A DNA stretch of 17,494 bases from JASEHD01 sp964471945 (lineage in GTDB: Bacteria > Bacteroidota > Ignavibacteria > UBA10030 > SZUA-254). Both the position numbers and the translations under genes were made by a program. Under the pieces are notes generated by a model. It searched no databases. It had not been told where the DNA came from and saw only the letters and a list, made by a program, of their open reading frames with translations. The stretch lies in NCBI GenBank assembly GCA_964471945.1, contig CAYYIJ010000049.1:1-17494 (forward strand). Reading direction: 5' to 3'. Of the stretch, positions 6,379 through 13,299 are shown piece after piece; positions within the stretch are counted from its first letter, which is position 1, and each line of letters begins with the position of its first letter.

Positions 6379-8739
6379 TTGCCTTTAAGGAAAATAGCTG
6401 TCTTATTCACTTTGATTATTTTTGGTGTAACATTTTTCTCGAGTTGTTCGGTGTACGATAATGTTACTGGTTATTTCAATACCTATTATAACGCTAAAAA
6501 GTTGTTCAATGATGCTGAATATGAAATTGAAAATACTCCTCAGAAAGATCGTGATACTAATTATTTCGCCATTTACAATATTCCTAAAGGCACTAAAGAT
6601 AAACTTGATAAGGTGATCGAGAAATGTTCGAAGCTTATCCAATTTTATCAAAGAAGTGCATGGATTGACGATGCTATATTAATGATTGGTAAAGCATACA
6701 TCTATAAGGGAGAGAATGAATCTGCATTACGAAAATTCAAAGAATTAATAGAAAATTTTCCAGAAAGTGATCTTCGATATGAAGCAAAACTATGGACGGC
6801 AGTTTCTTTATATCAGATGAAAAAGTGGGAGGAAGCTTTAATGTACAGTAAGGGGTCGCTTCCAGAGATTCAAAAAGCGGGTGAGGATGAAATAATTTTA
6901 AAATTTTCGATGCTCGAAGGACAAATATTATTCGAGAGGGAAGATTACGGTTTAGCTGCGATATCCCTCCTGTATGCAGCATTAGAACCGGGTGATAGTA
7001 AATTGATGAATAATCTTTACAATAAACTCGGACAATGCTATGAGAAAATGAATGAGTATGAGAAAGCGGCTGATGCGTATGGAAATGGAGCAAAATACAA
7101 AACCGATTTTGCGAAAGAGCTTCAGACAAGATTACAACAAGGAAGAATGTTATCTTTGGCTGGAAAGTATGAAAAAGCACTCGAATTATTTGAAGCATTG
7201 AAGGATGAAAAATTAAAACCCGAAGAGCAAGGATTAGTAGATCTGGAGATTGCAAACAATTATTGGCAACAGAATGATTCTGTAAAAGCTTTTGAGCTTT
7301 ATACTTTTATTGATTCAACATACAAGCGCTCTGATGCCGCTGCAAAATGCCACTTCCAGCGTGGAATAATCTATGAAAAAACATATTACGACTTGAAGTT
7401 AGCGCATAATTATTATGAAAAAGCAAAAGCTGAGTTTCCCAGTTCAGAGATAACTGCATTCGCACAAAAAAAAGCACTGACCCTATCGAATTATTTTAAA
7501 TACAAAACAAATTTAACGAATTACGATTCGTTACTCAGACAAGCTATCATTGCAGAGACAACTAAGGTTCAAACTAATTTATTGGAAGTTGAATCCGATT
7601 CATCCACCTCGCTAAAACCTTTTTCTTCAACATCAGATACGATTCATAAATCTAACGATTCAGTAAAGGTAGCAGAAAATTCCTACGATGCTCGTAGAAA
7701 TAGAGCCCAACGATTGCGAGCCGGTATTGAAGATACTTTGCAAAATATTGATGTTGAACTTTCTGACCCAGATGAAGAAATTTCTGATTATCTTGAGGAC
7801 GATCCATTAGAGATATCAGATGTAATTAGTGAAAATATCGCTCAGCACGATTCGATAAAAGATAAATTATCAATGAGGGATAGCTCATCGACTTCAAAAT
7901 TAAGAATGATAACTGATAAAAAATCTCAACCGGTAATCGTTGCAGATCCCATAAAACCTGATTCAATTCGATCGTTAATTGCCACAACTAAATTCGAGCT
8001 TGCAGCTCTATTTCTCAATGAACTTAATTTATTAGATTCAGGAATGGTTTGGTATAACGATATGGTAACACATCATTCCAAATCCCCGCTCGTTCCTCGT
8101 GCGCTCTATGCAATATCGGAAATATATCAGGCAAAAAACGATTCAGCGAAAGTTGATTCGGTTTATAAAATTATTTTAGAAAGATATAACGAAACTGATT
8201 ACGCAATTCAGGTAAAAAAGAATTTAGGAATGATTGCCGCCCCCGCTAAAGTAGATTCTGCTGAAATATTATTCAAACATGCTGAAAATCTTCTTCAACT
8301 GGAAAAAACTAATGATGCTTTGAAAAGTTATCAATCGGTTGCGAAAGTGTATCCAATTTCCCCTTATGCACCAAAAGCTTTATATACTATAGGATGGATA
8401 TATGAAAATATGCTGGTTAATAACGACAGTGCAGCAGCGTGGTATAAAATTTTAATTAATGAATATCCTAAATCTATCTATTCTGAAGAAGTAAAACCGA
8501 AAGTTGCTGTCAAGGACGATCCTAATAAACTATCACAATTTGTTAAGACAAAGGATATACAAGCCGTCTCAAAAACTGAAGCACCGAAGCGTGCAGCTAA
8601 ATTGGATGCTGCTTCCCCTGATAGAAACCTACCACGTGATGAACAGATTCGTCGGCAGCGCGAGATGGAAGAAAATCAGGATATCGAAGACATCGAGGAG
8701 GATGAGCCTCTCCCTGATGATGAGGATGATGGAGATTAA
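6379..8739 (+). CDS. TPR-repeat outer lipoprotein, SprE/PorW-like
   Basis: The open frame reaches back to an ATG at 6277, but a TTG at 6379 is the better start. It has AAGGA 8 nt upstream and yields a textbook lipoprotein signal: basic MPLRK, hydrophobic IAVLFTLIIFGVTFF, then lipobox FSSC with the lipidated Cys at residue 23. The mature part has two arrays of tetratricopeptide-type helices separated by an acidic, Ser/Asp-rich linker that looks disordered (about residues 400-535), and ends in a very acidic tail. The region after the Cys (YFNTYYNAKKLFNDAE) and overall layout resemble SprE/PorW, the TPR lipoprotein of type IX secretion and gliding, but that link is inference; any TPR lipoprotein scaffold is possible. 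Length from the TTG is 786 residues. It is followed closely by pyrK, which is probably cotranscribed but functionally unrelated. Confidence 0.8.
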   Translation: MPLRKIAVLFTLIIFGVTFFSSCSVYDNVTGYFNTYYNAKKLFNDAEYEIENTPQKDRDTNYFAIYNIPKGTKDKLDKVIEKCSKLIQFYQRSAWIDDAILMIGKAYIYKGENESALRKFKELIENFPESDLRYEAKLWTAVSLYQMKKWEEALMYSKGSLPEIQKAGEDEIILKFSMLEGQILFEREDYGLAAISLLYAALEPGDSKLMNNLYNKLGQCYEKMNEYEKAADAYGNGAKYKTDFAKELQTRLQQGRMLSLAGKYEKALELFEALKDEKLKPEEQGLVDLEIANNYWQQNDSVKAFELYTFIDSTYKRSDAAAKCHFQRGIIYEKTYYDLKLAHNYYEKAKAEFPSSEITAFAQKKALTLSNYFKYKTNLTNYDSLLRQAIIAETTKVQTNLLEVESDSSTSLKPFSSTSDTIHKSNDSVKVAENSYDARRNRAQRLRAGIEDTLQNIDVELSDPDEEISDYLEDDPLEISDVISENIAQHDSIKDKLSMRDSSSTSKLRMITDKKSQPVIVADPIKPDSIRSLIATTKFELAALFLNELNLLDSGMVWYNDMVTHHSKSPLVPRALYAISEIYQAKNDSAKVDSVYKIILERYNETDYAIQVKKNLGMIAAPAKVDSAEILFKHAENLLQLEKTNDALKSYQSVAKVYPISPYAPKALYTIGWIYENMLVNNDSAAAWYKILINEYPKSIYSEEVKPKVAVKDDPNKLSQFVKTKDIQAVSKTEAPKRAAKLDAASPDRNLPRDEQIRRQREMEENQDIEDIEEDEPLPDDEDDGD

Positions 8740-8740
8740 T

Positions 8741-8761
8741 ATGGCGAATTACGGTATATGA
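8741..8761 (+). CDS. Six-codon mini-ORF (MANYGI) coupled to pyrK
   Basis: ATG at 8741, two bases past the TPR gene stop, is preceded by GGAG (8731-8734) at good spacing. Its TGA overlaps the pyrK ATG in an ATGA junction (8758-8761). pyrK has no clear Shine-Dalgarno of its own, so ribosomes may reach it by termination-reinitiation. It may be chance; conservation would decide. Confidence 0.35.
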   Translation: MANYGI

Positions 8762-9534
8762 TTCAGGTTGAATCGCCAATTACTAGCATTGAGAATCCAT
8801 CAGAGAATATCTTCATATTAACATTCAATTCCCCGAGAATAGCCGCATTAGCTGAACCGGGACAATTTCTTAATATTAAAGTTAATGACAGCACAGTTCC
8901 TCTCCTCCGTAGACCTTTTAGTGTGTATAATATAAACGGGAATGAGGTTAGCATAATTTTTAATATCATCGGACAAGGGACACAAATATTATCCACAAAA
9001 AAAGTTGGCAACACACTAAATGTTATGGGTCCACTAGGGAATTCTTTTCATATAGAAGAAGATTTTTTAAATGCTGTACTCGTTGGCGGTGGATTAGGAG
9101 TCGCTCCATTACCATTATTAGCTAAAAAATTGAAAATTAATAAAAAGAGAATTATCACATTTCTTGGTGCACGCAGAGCTGATACGTTGATTACGAGTTA
9201 TCTTGAAGATATAAAAATTGCAACCGATGATGGCAGTGCAGGTTATCACGGAACAGTGGTTGCTTTAGTTGAACAATATCTTCAGAGTAAAAAAATTGAA
9301 AAACCAAAGATTTATGCTTGTGGTCCAGTCCCGATGTTGAACGCACTTGCTGATATGATTAAACTTTATCCGATTGAATGTGAAATGTCGTTAGAAGTTA
9401 AAATGGCTTGTGGTTTTGGGATTTGTCAGGGGTGTCCCGTAGAATTGTCGACCAGTGATAGAAAATACGCACTTGTCTGTAAGGATGGTCCGATGTTTAA
9501 TAGTCGAATAATCAAGTTTCCGATTAATGGTTAA
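8758..9534 (+). CDS. pyrK: Dihydroorotate dehydrogenase electron-transfer subunit PyrK
   Basis: The 258-residue FAD and [2Fe-2S] subunit of the NAD-dependent class 1B dihydroorotate dehydrogenase; it passes electrons from PyrD to NAD+ in UMP synthesis. A ferredoxin-reductase-like fold is visible: FAD-binding RRPFS at 51-55, the nucleotide-binding VGGGLGVAP at 109-117, and YACGPVPML at about 186-194. The C-terminal cluster ligands are C218, C223, C226 and C241 (spacing C-x4-C-x2-C-x14-C), as expected for PyrK. Length is normal. It overlaps pyrD by 8 nt (9527-9534), and the two subunits form a heterotetramer, so coupling fits. The start ATG overlaps the stop of the mini-ORF at 8741; no other in-frame start codon lies nearby. 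Confidence 0.95.
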   Translation: MIQVESPITSIENPSENIFILTFNSPRIAALAEPGQFLNIKVNDSTVPLLRRPFSVYNINGNEVSIIFNIIGQGTQILSTKKVGNTLNVMGPLGNSFHIEEDFLNAVLVGGGLGVAPLPLLAKKLKINKKRIITFLGARRADTLITSYLEDIKIATDDGSAGYHGTVVALVEQYLQSKKIEKPKIYACGPVPMLNALADMIKLYPIECEMSLEVKMACGFGICQGCPVELSTSDRKYALVCKDGPMFNSRIIKFPING

Positions 9535-10342
9535 CACAACAATAAAAATCGGTGAACTTATACTGAAAAACCCTGTGCTTGTTGCATCGGGTACATTTGG
9601 TTATGGAGATGAATGCAAAGATTACATTAATTTAAATAAGCTGGGTGGAATTATAACGAAATCACTAACGTTTCATCCACGTGTAGGCAATCCTCCTCCT
9701 CGAATTGTGGAGACTGCCAGTGGGATGCTGAACTCGATCGGGCTTGCAAATATCGGGATTAATAAATTTATTAATGATAAACTTCCATCTCTAACAAATC
9801 TCCTCACAGCCGTAATTGTAAATGTAGCTGGTAGTAGTATCGAGGAATATTACGAAGTCGTGTCTATGCTCGATGATCATGAAGGAATTCACGGATATGA
9901 AATAAATGTATCTTGCCCTAATGTTAAGGAGGGTGGATTAAGTTTCGGAACAAGCTGTGAGGCAACCGGTGAGATAACGAAACGTGTAAGGAAAGCAACA
10001 AGAAAAGCATTGATAGTGAAGTTAACTCCAAATATTACTCGCATTTCTGATATCGCGAAAGTAGTTGAAGATGAAGGTGCCGATGCGGTCTCGGTGATGA
10101 ATACGGTAGTAGGTATGGCTGTCGATGTGATGACATATAAACCAAAATTATCAACCATAACAGGTGGACTGTCAGGTCCTGCAGTTAAACCGATTGCGCT
10201 TGCGAAGGTTTATGAAGTTGCGAAGGTTGTAAAGGTTCCGATTATTGGCATTGGCGGAATATTATCAACTGAAGACGCAATCGAATTTATTCTTGTCGGT
10301 GCATCAGCAATTCAAGTTGGAACAGCAAATTTCATCGATCCC
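9527..10342 (+). CDS. pyrD: Dihydroorotate dehydrogenase class 1B, catalytic subunit, 3' end lost in gap
   Basis: The FMN-containing TIM-barrel subunit that oxidises dihydroorotate to orotate. 272 residues are present; full proteins run about 300-310, so roughly 30-35 C-terminal residues fall in the N gap. Landmarks: NPVLVASGTFG near the N-terminus, ITKSLT, NSIGLAN for substrate binding, NVSCPNVKEGG with the catalytic Cys that marks class 1, VKLTPN, and the FMN-phosphate region GIGGILSTEDA followed by VGTANFIDP. Pairing with pyrK confirms class 1B. The ATG at 9527 lies inside the end of pyrK. Any continuation drawn through the Ns would be artificial. Confidence 0.95.
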
Positions 10343-10442
10343 NNNNNNNNNNNNNNNNNNNNNNNNNNNNNNNNNNNNNNNNNNNNNNNNNNNNNNNNNN
10401 NNNNNNNNNNNNNNNNNNNNNNNNNNNNNNNNNNNNNNNNNN
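10343..10442. other. Assembly gap, exactly 100 N
   Basis: One hundred consecutive N bases, the usual placeholder for a scaffold join of unknown length. Missing at minimum are the last 30 or so codons of pyrD and the first few codons of folC. Whether another gene lies in between cannot be seen. Confidence 0.99.
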
Positions 10443-11741
10443 ATTGTGTCAGATATCGGCAATACATTAAAGTTCTTATATAATCTTGAATTATTCGGGA
10501 TAAAGGTGGGACTCGAGAATATTCGAAAGTTGCTGAGATACATTGGAAATCCTGAAAATAATTTTCCCAGTATTCATATCGCTGGAACAAATGGTAAAGG
10601 TTCTACTGCTTCGATGATCGCATCTATCCTCACAACATCAGGATATCGAACGGGTTTGTATACATCACCGCATTTAGTCAATTTCACTGAGCGAATAAGA
10701 ATCGATGGTAATAAGATTTCCGAAAAAATGCTCGTCAGCTATACAAAGAATCTTAAATCGAAAATCATAGAATACAAAGCAACCTTCTTCGAGGCAACCA
10801 CAGCCATCGCGTTTCAATATTTTAGTGATCAACAAGTCGACATCGCTGTTATTGAAACCGGATTGGGTGGGCGCTGGGATGCAACAAATGTTATATCACC
10901 ATTAGCAAGTGTCATAACTAATATAGAAATGGATCATACAGAATATTTGGGAAAAACATATTCGAGTATAGCATTCGAGAAGGGTGGAATTATCAAGCCA
11001 TTCACACCATGCTTCACTGGTACGAAAAACAAAGAAGCACTTCAACAGCTAAAAAATATAGCCCATTTAAATTCTTCTCCAATCCAAAATGCTGATAAGC
11101 GCAGCCGAATAGTTACAGAGAAAGAAACCATAGAAGGACAAACAATCCAATTAAAAAGTGAAAAGAATGAATACAGGAATATATTATTACCACTCGTAGG
11201 TGATCATCAAAAAAGAAATCTCCAACTTGCAATATTAACGGTTGAACATCTGAAAGAAAACGAATGCTATTCAAAAATTACAAATAAAAATATAATTGAT
11301 GGCTTGGCAAACATAGCAAGATATTCTGGTTTAAGAGGTCGTTTCGATGTTGTTTGCAAAAAACCTTTGATAATCGCCGATGTGGCACATAATCCCGATG
11401 GAATTCAAACACTCGTCAGAAATTTGAAACGATTAATTGGTGGGAAAAATATTATTGTATTCGGTGTGATGAAAGATAAAGATTACAAAAGAATGATAAA
11501 ATCTCTTAGCTCAGTATCACGCCTTGCGATTGCAGTTACTCCAAAAACCAGTCGTGCCCTTGAAAATAACATTATTTCAAACGAATTCCACCGAAATTCT
11601 ATTAAATCGGTAGGGCTTGCTTCGGTTGAAAAAGGGATTCAGTACGCCCAAAACGAATGCCGGAATAACGAAGCGATCATTCTTACTGGTTCGCTATATT
11701 TAGTCGGTGAATGTTTCAAATATCTTGAAATAATCACATAA
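10443..11741 (+). CDS. folC: Folylpolyglutamate synthase / dihydrofolate synthase, 5' end lost in gap
   Basis: A Mur-ligase-family enzyme that adds glutamate to (dihydro)folate or dihydropteroate using ATP. 433 residues are visible, near full length (about 420-450), so only a few N-terminal residues are hidden; the family opening (…LYNLELFGIKVGLENI) is present at 12-27. Motifs: P-loop GTNGKGST at 48-55, TSPHLVNFTERI at about 75-86, ETGLGGRWDATN at about 138-149, the metal-site region MDHTEYLG at about 163-170, EKGGIIK with the conserved lysine region at 179-185, RGRFDVV, and DVAHNPDG of the C-terminal ligase domain. A GTG at 10446 could be the start if the gap is short, but this cannot be judged. 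The gene ends 188 nt before rho. Confidence 0.94.
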   Translation: MVSDIGNTLKFLYNLELFGIKVGLENIRKLLRYIGNPENNFPSIHIAGTNGKGSTASMIASILTTSGYRTGLYTSPHLVNFTERIRIDGNKISEKMLVSYTKNLKSKIIEYKATFFEATTAIAFQYFSDQQVDIAVIETGLGGRWDATNVISPLASVITNIEMDHTEYLGKTYSSIAFEKGGIIKPFTPCFTGTKNKEALQQLKNIAHLNSSPIQNADKRSRIVTEKETIEGQTIQLKSEKNEYRNILLPLVGDHQKRNLQLAILTVEHLKENECYSKITNKNIIDGLANIARYSGLRGRFDVVCKKPLIIADVAHNPDGIQTLVRNLKRLIGGKNIIVFGVMKDKDYKRMIKSLSSVSRLAIAVTPKTSRALENNIISNEFHRNSIKSVGLASVEKGIQYAQNECRNNEAIILTGSLYLVGECFKYLEIIT

Positions 11742-11745
11742 AAAC

Positions 11746-11774
11746 TTGCTTTTTATTATTAAAGCTCATATATT
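11746..11774 (+). promoter_or_regulatory. Candidate promoter of rho
   Basis: TTGCTT (11746-11751) and TATATT (11769-11774) are 17 bp apart, predicting a transcript start near 11781. It begins inside the last base of the folC stop region, giving rho its own promoter and a leader of about 150 nt. Confidence 0.4.
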
Positions 11775-11787
11775 AAAAAAACTTGAA

Positions 11788-11800
11788 GAGGAAGCTCCTC
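11788..11800 (+). promoter_or_regulatory. Small hairpin at the start of the rho leader
   Basis: Arms GAGGA (11788-11792) and TCCTC (11796-11800) with an AGC loop lie just after the predicted start of transcription. The remaining leader to 11929 is AT-rich and shows no convincing gene. rho is commonly autoregulated by premature termination in its leader; that it applies here is inference. Confidence 0.3.
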
Positions 11801-11929
11801 GACATAACGTTCAGATAGATTGTAAACCACCATTAAACTTATCAAATTGTAAATCCGTATTGCATTACATTGAAGATTAAATTCTTTAAGTAAGGTGAAA
11901 GGATGTTATCATAAGGAAGCAAAATTACC

Positions 11930-13183
11930 ATGCCGATGGACATTGCGGAACTAAAATCTAAGAAGATTGCAGAACTGACTAACATTGCAAAGAATATGAA
12001 TATTACTGGTTATGCAGATCTCCGTAAACAGGAACTTATATTCAGAATCCTTGAAGCTCAGACAGAAAAAGACGGACTGACTTTTAGTAAAGGAGTTTTA
12101 GAAACATTACCCGATGGATATGGGTTTCTTCGTTCTGTTGATTATAACTACTTACCATCACCAGACGATATTTATGTTTCACCATCACAGATAAAAAAAT
12201 TTAATTTAAGAACCGGCGACACTGTAAGCGGACAAGTAAGGCCTCCAAAAGAGGGGGAACGATTTTTTGCGTTACTACGTGTGGAAGCTGTGAATGACGA
12301 AAATCCGGATGTCATGCGCGATCGAGTTCTTTTTGATAATTTGACTCCACTTTATCCGAACAACCGATTGAAACTTGAAACAGCACCCGGTGAGTATTCT
12401 ATGCGAATAATGGATTTACTTTCCCCGTTAGGAAAGGGACAGCGCGGTATGATAGTATCACCACCAAAAGCCGGTAAAACTATCCTACTTCAGAAAATTG
12501 CAAATAGTATCTTGAGAAATCACCCAGAGGTTGTACTTATCGTACTTTTAATTGATGAAAGACCTGAAGAGGTAACGGACATGGAAAGGTCGGTAAATGC
12601 AGAAGTTATCAGTTCAACGTTTGATGAACCACCAGAACGCCACGTTCAAGTTGCTGATATGGTTCATGAAAAAGCCAAACGTTTGGTTGAAACCAAAAAA
12701 GATGTCGTAATATTATTAGATAGTATAACACGTCTTGCACGAGCCCATAATACTGTAGTACCTCATAGTGGTAAAATTCTCTCCGGTGGTGTTGATGCAA
12801 ATGCACTTCATCGCCCGAAGCGTTTTTTCGGCGCTGCCAGAAATGTTGAAGAAGGTGGCAGTCTAACGATTATTGCAACAGCATTGATCGAAACCGGAAG
12901 CAGAATGGATGAAGTTATCTTTGAAGAGTTTAAAGGTACGGGGAATATGGAAATAATATTAGATCGAAAATTAAGTGACCGTCGAACTTTCCCAGCCATT
13001 GATGTCAACCGATCTGGTACACGCAAAGAAGAATTATTATTAGAAGCAGATGAATTGAATCGCGTTTGGATATTAAGAAAGCTCCTAAGCGATTTCTCGA
13101 CAATAGAAGCGATGGAATTCCTATCAGACAAAATGCGAGGAACAAAATCGAATAAAGAATTCTTACGCTCAATGAATAGCTGA
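11930..13183 (+). CDS. rho: Transcription termination factor Rho
   Basis: A 417-residue hexameric RNA helicase that ends transcription by translocating along nascent RNA. Order seen: the N-terminal helical Rho_N domain (about 3-45, MDIAELKSKKIAELTNIAK), the cold-shock-like RNA-binding domain (about 52-120, GYGFLRS), then the RecA-like ATPase with P-loop SPPKAGKT at 177-184, DERPEEV at 209-215, LLDSITRLARAHN at about 262-274, the Q-loop around SGKILSGGVDANAL (280-293) and R-loop KGTGN at 335-339. All key residues are intact. It lacks the large N-terminal insertion common in Bacteroidia Rho proteins. Start: AAGGAAG sits 10 nt before the ATG at 11930; an alternative ATG two codons on (11936) is further from the site. 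It is flanked by a long leader and the ompA-like gene, and is probably monocistronic. Confidence 0.97.
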   Translation: MPMDIAELKSKKIAELTNIAKNMNITGYADLRKQELIFRILEAQTEKDGLTFSKGVLETLPDGYGFLRSVDYNYLPSPDDIYVSPSQIKKFNLRTGDTVSGQVRPPKEGERFFALLRVEAVNDENPDVMRDRVLFDNLTPLYPNNRLKLETAPGEYSMRIMDLLSPLGKGQRGMIVSPPKAGKTILLQKIANSILRNHPEVVLIVLLIDERPEEVTDMERSVNAEVISSTFDEPPERHVQVADMVHEKAKRLVETKKDVVILLDSITRLARAHNTVVPHSGKILSGGVDANALHRPKRFFGAARNVEEGGSLTIIATALIETGSRMDEVIFEEFKGTGNMEIILDRKLSDRRTFPAIDVNRSGTRKEELLLEADELNRVWILRKLLSDFSTIEAMEFLSDKMRGTKSNKEFLRSMNS

Positions 13184-13185
13184 TA

Positions 13186-13206
13186 TTTTCATTTTTTCAA
13201 TGAAAA
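13186..13206 (+). terminator. AT-only hairpin after rho
   Basis: Arms TTTTCATT (13186-13193) and AATGAAAA (13199-13206) with a 5-nt loop lie 3 nt past the rho stop. The stem contains few G-C pairs and no clean U-tract follows, so it may end or stabilise the transcript only weakly. Confidence 0.3.
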
Positions 13207-13239
13207 AGATTTAAAAAAAATGAATTTTTGTAATTTCTC

Positions 13240-13268
13240 TTGACTTTATCCTGAGCAAATCTTAAATT
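13240..13268 (+). promoter_or_regulatory. Promoter of the OmpA/TSP3 gene
   Basis: TTGACT (13240-13245) and TAAATT (13263-13268) are spaced by 17 bp. It predicts transcription from about 13275 and a 25-nt leader, fitting an abundant outer-membrane protein. It is the best match to a sigma-70-type promoter in the window. Confidence 0.6.
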
Positions 13269-13299
13269 AGGCAGTCTACTTATAATTTATTATGACTTT

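Noticed and set aside
6737..7255. 172-codon minus-strand open frame inside the TPR gene
   Set aside because: It has no domain, no ribosome site, and sits wholly within a clear coding sequence.
10343..10483. Continuation of pyrD through the N block into downstream sequence
   Set aside because: The reading passes through undefined bases and ends in the wrong frame of folC; not real protein.
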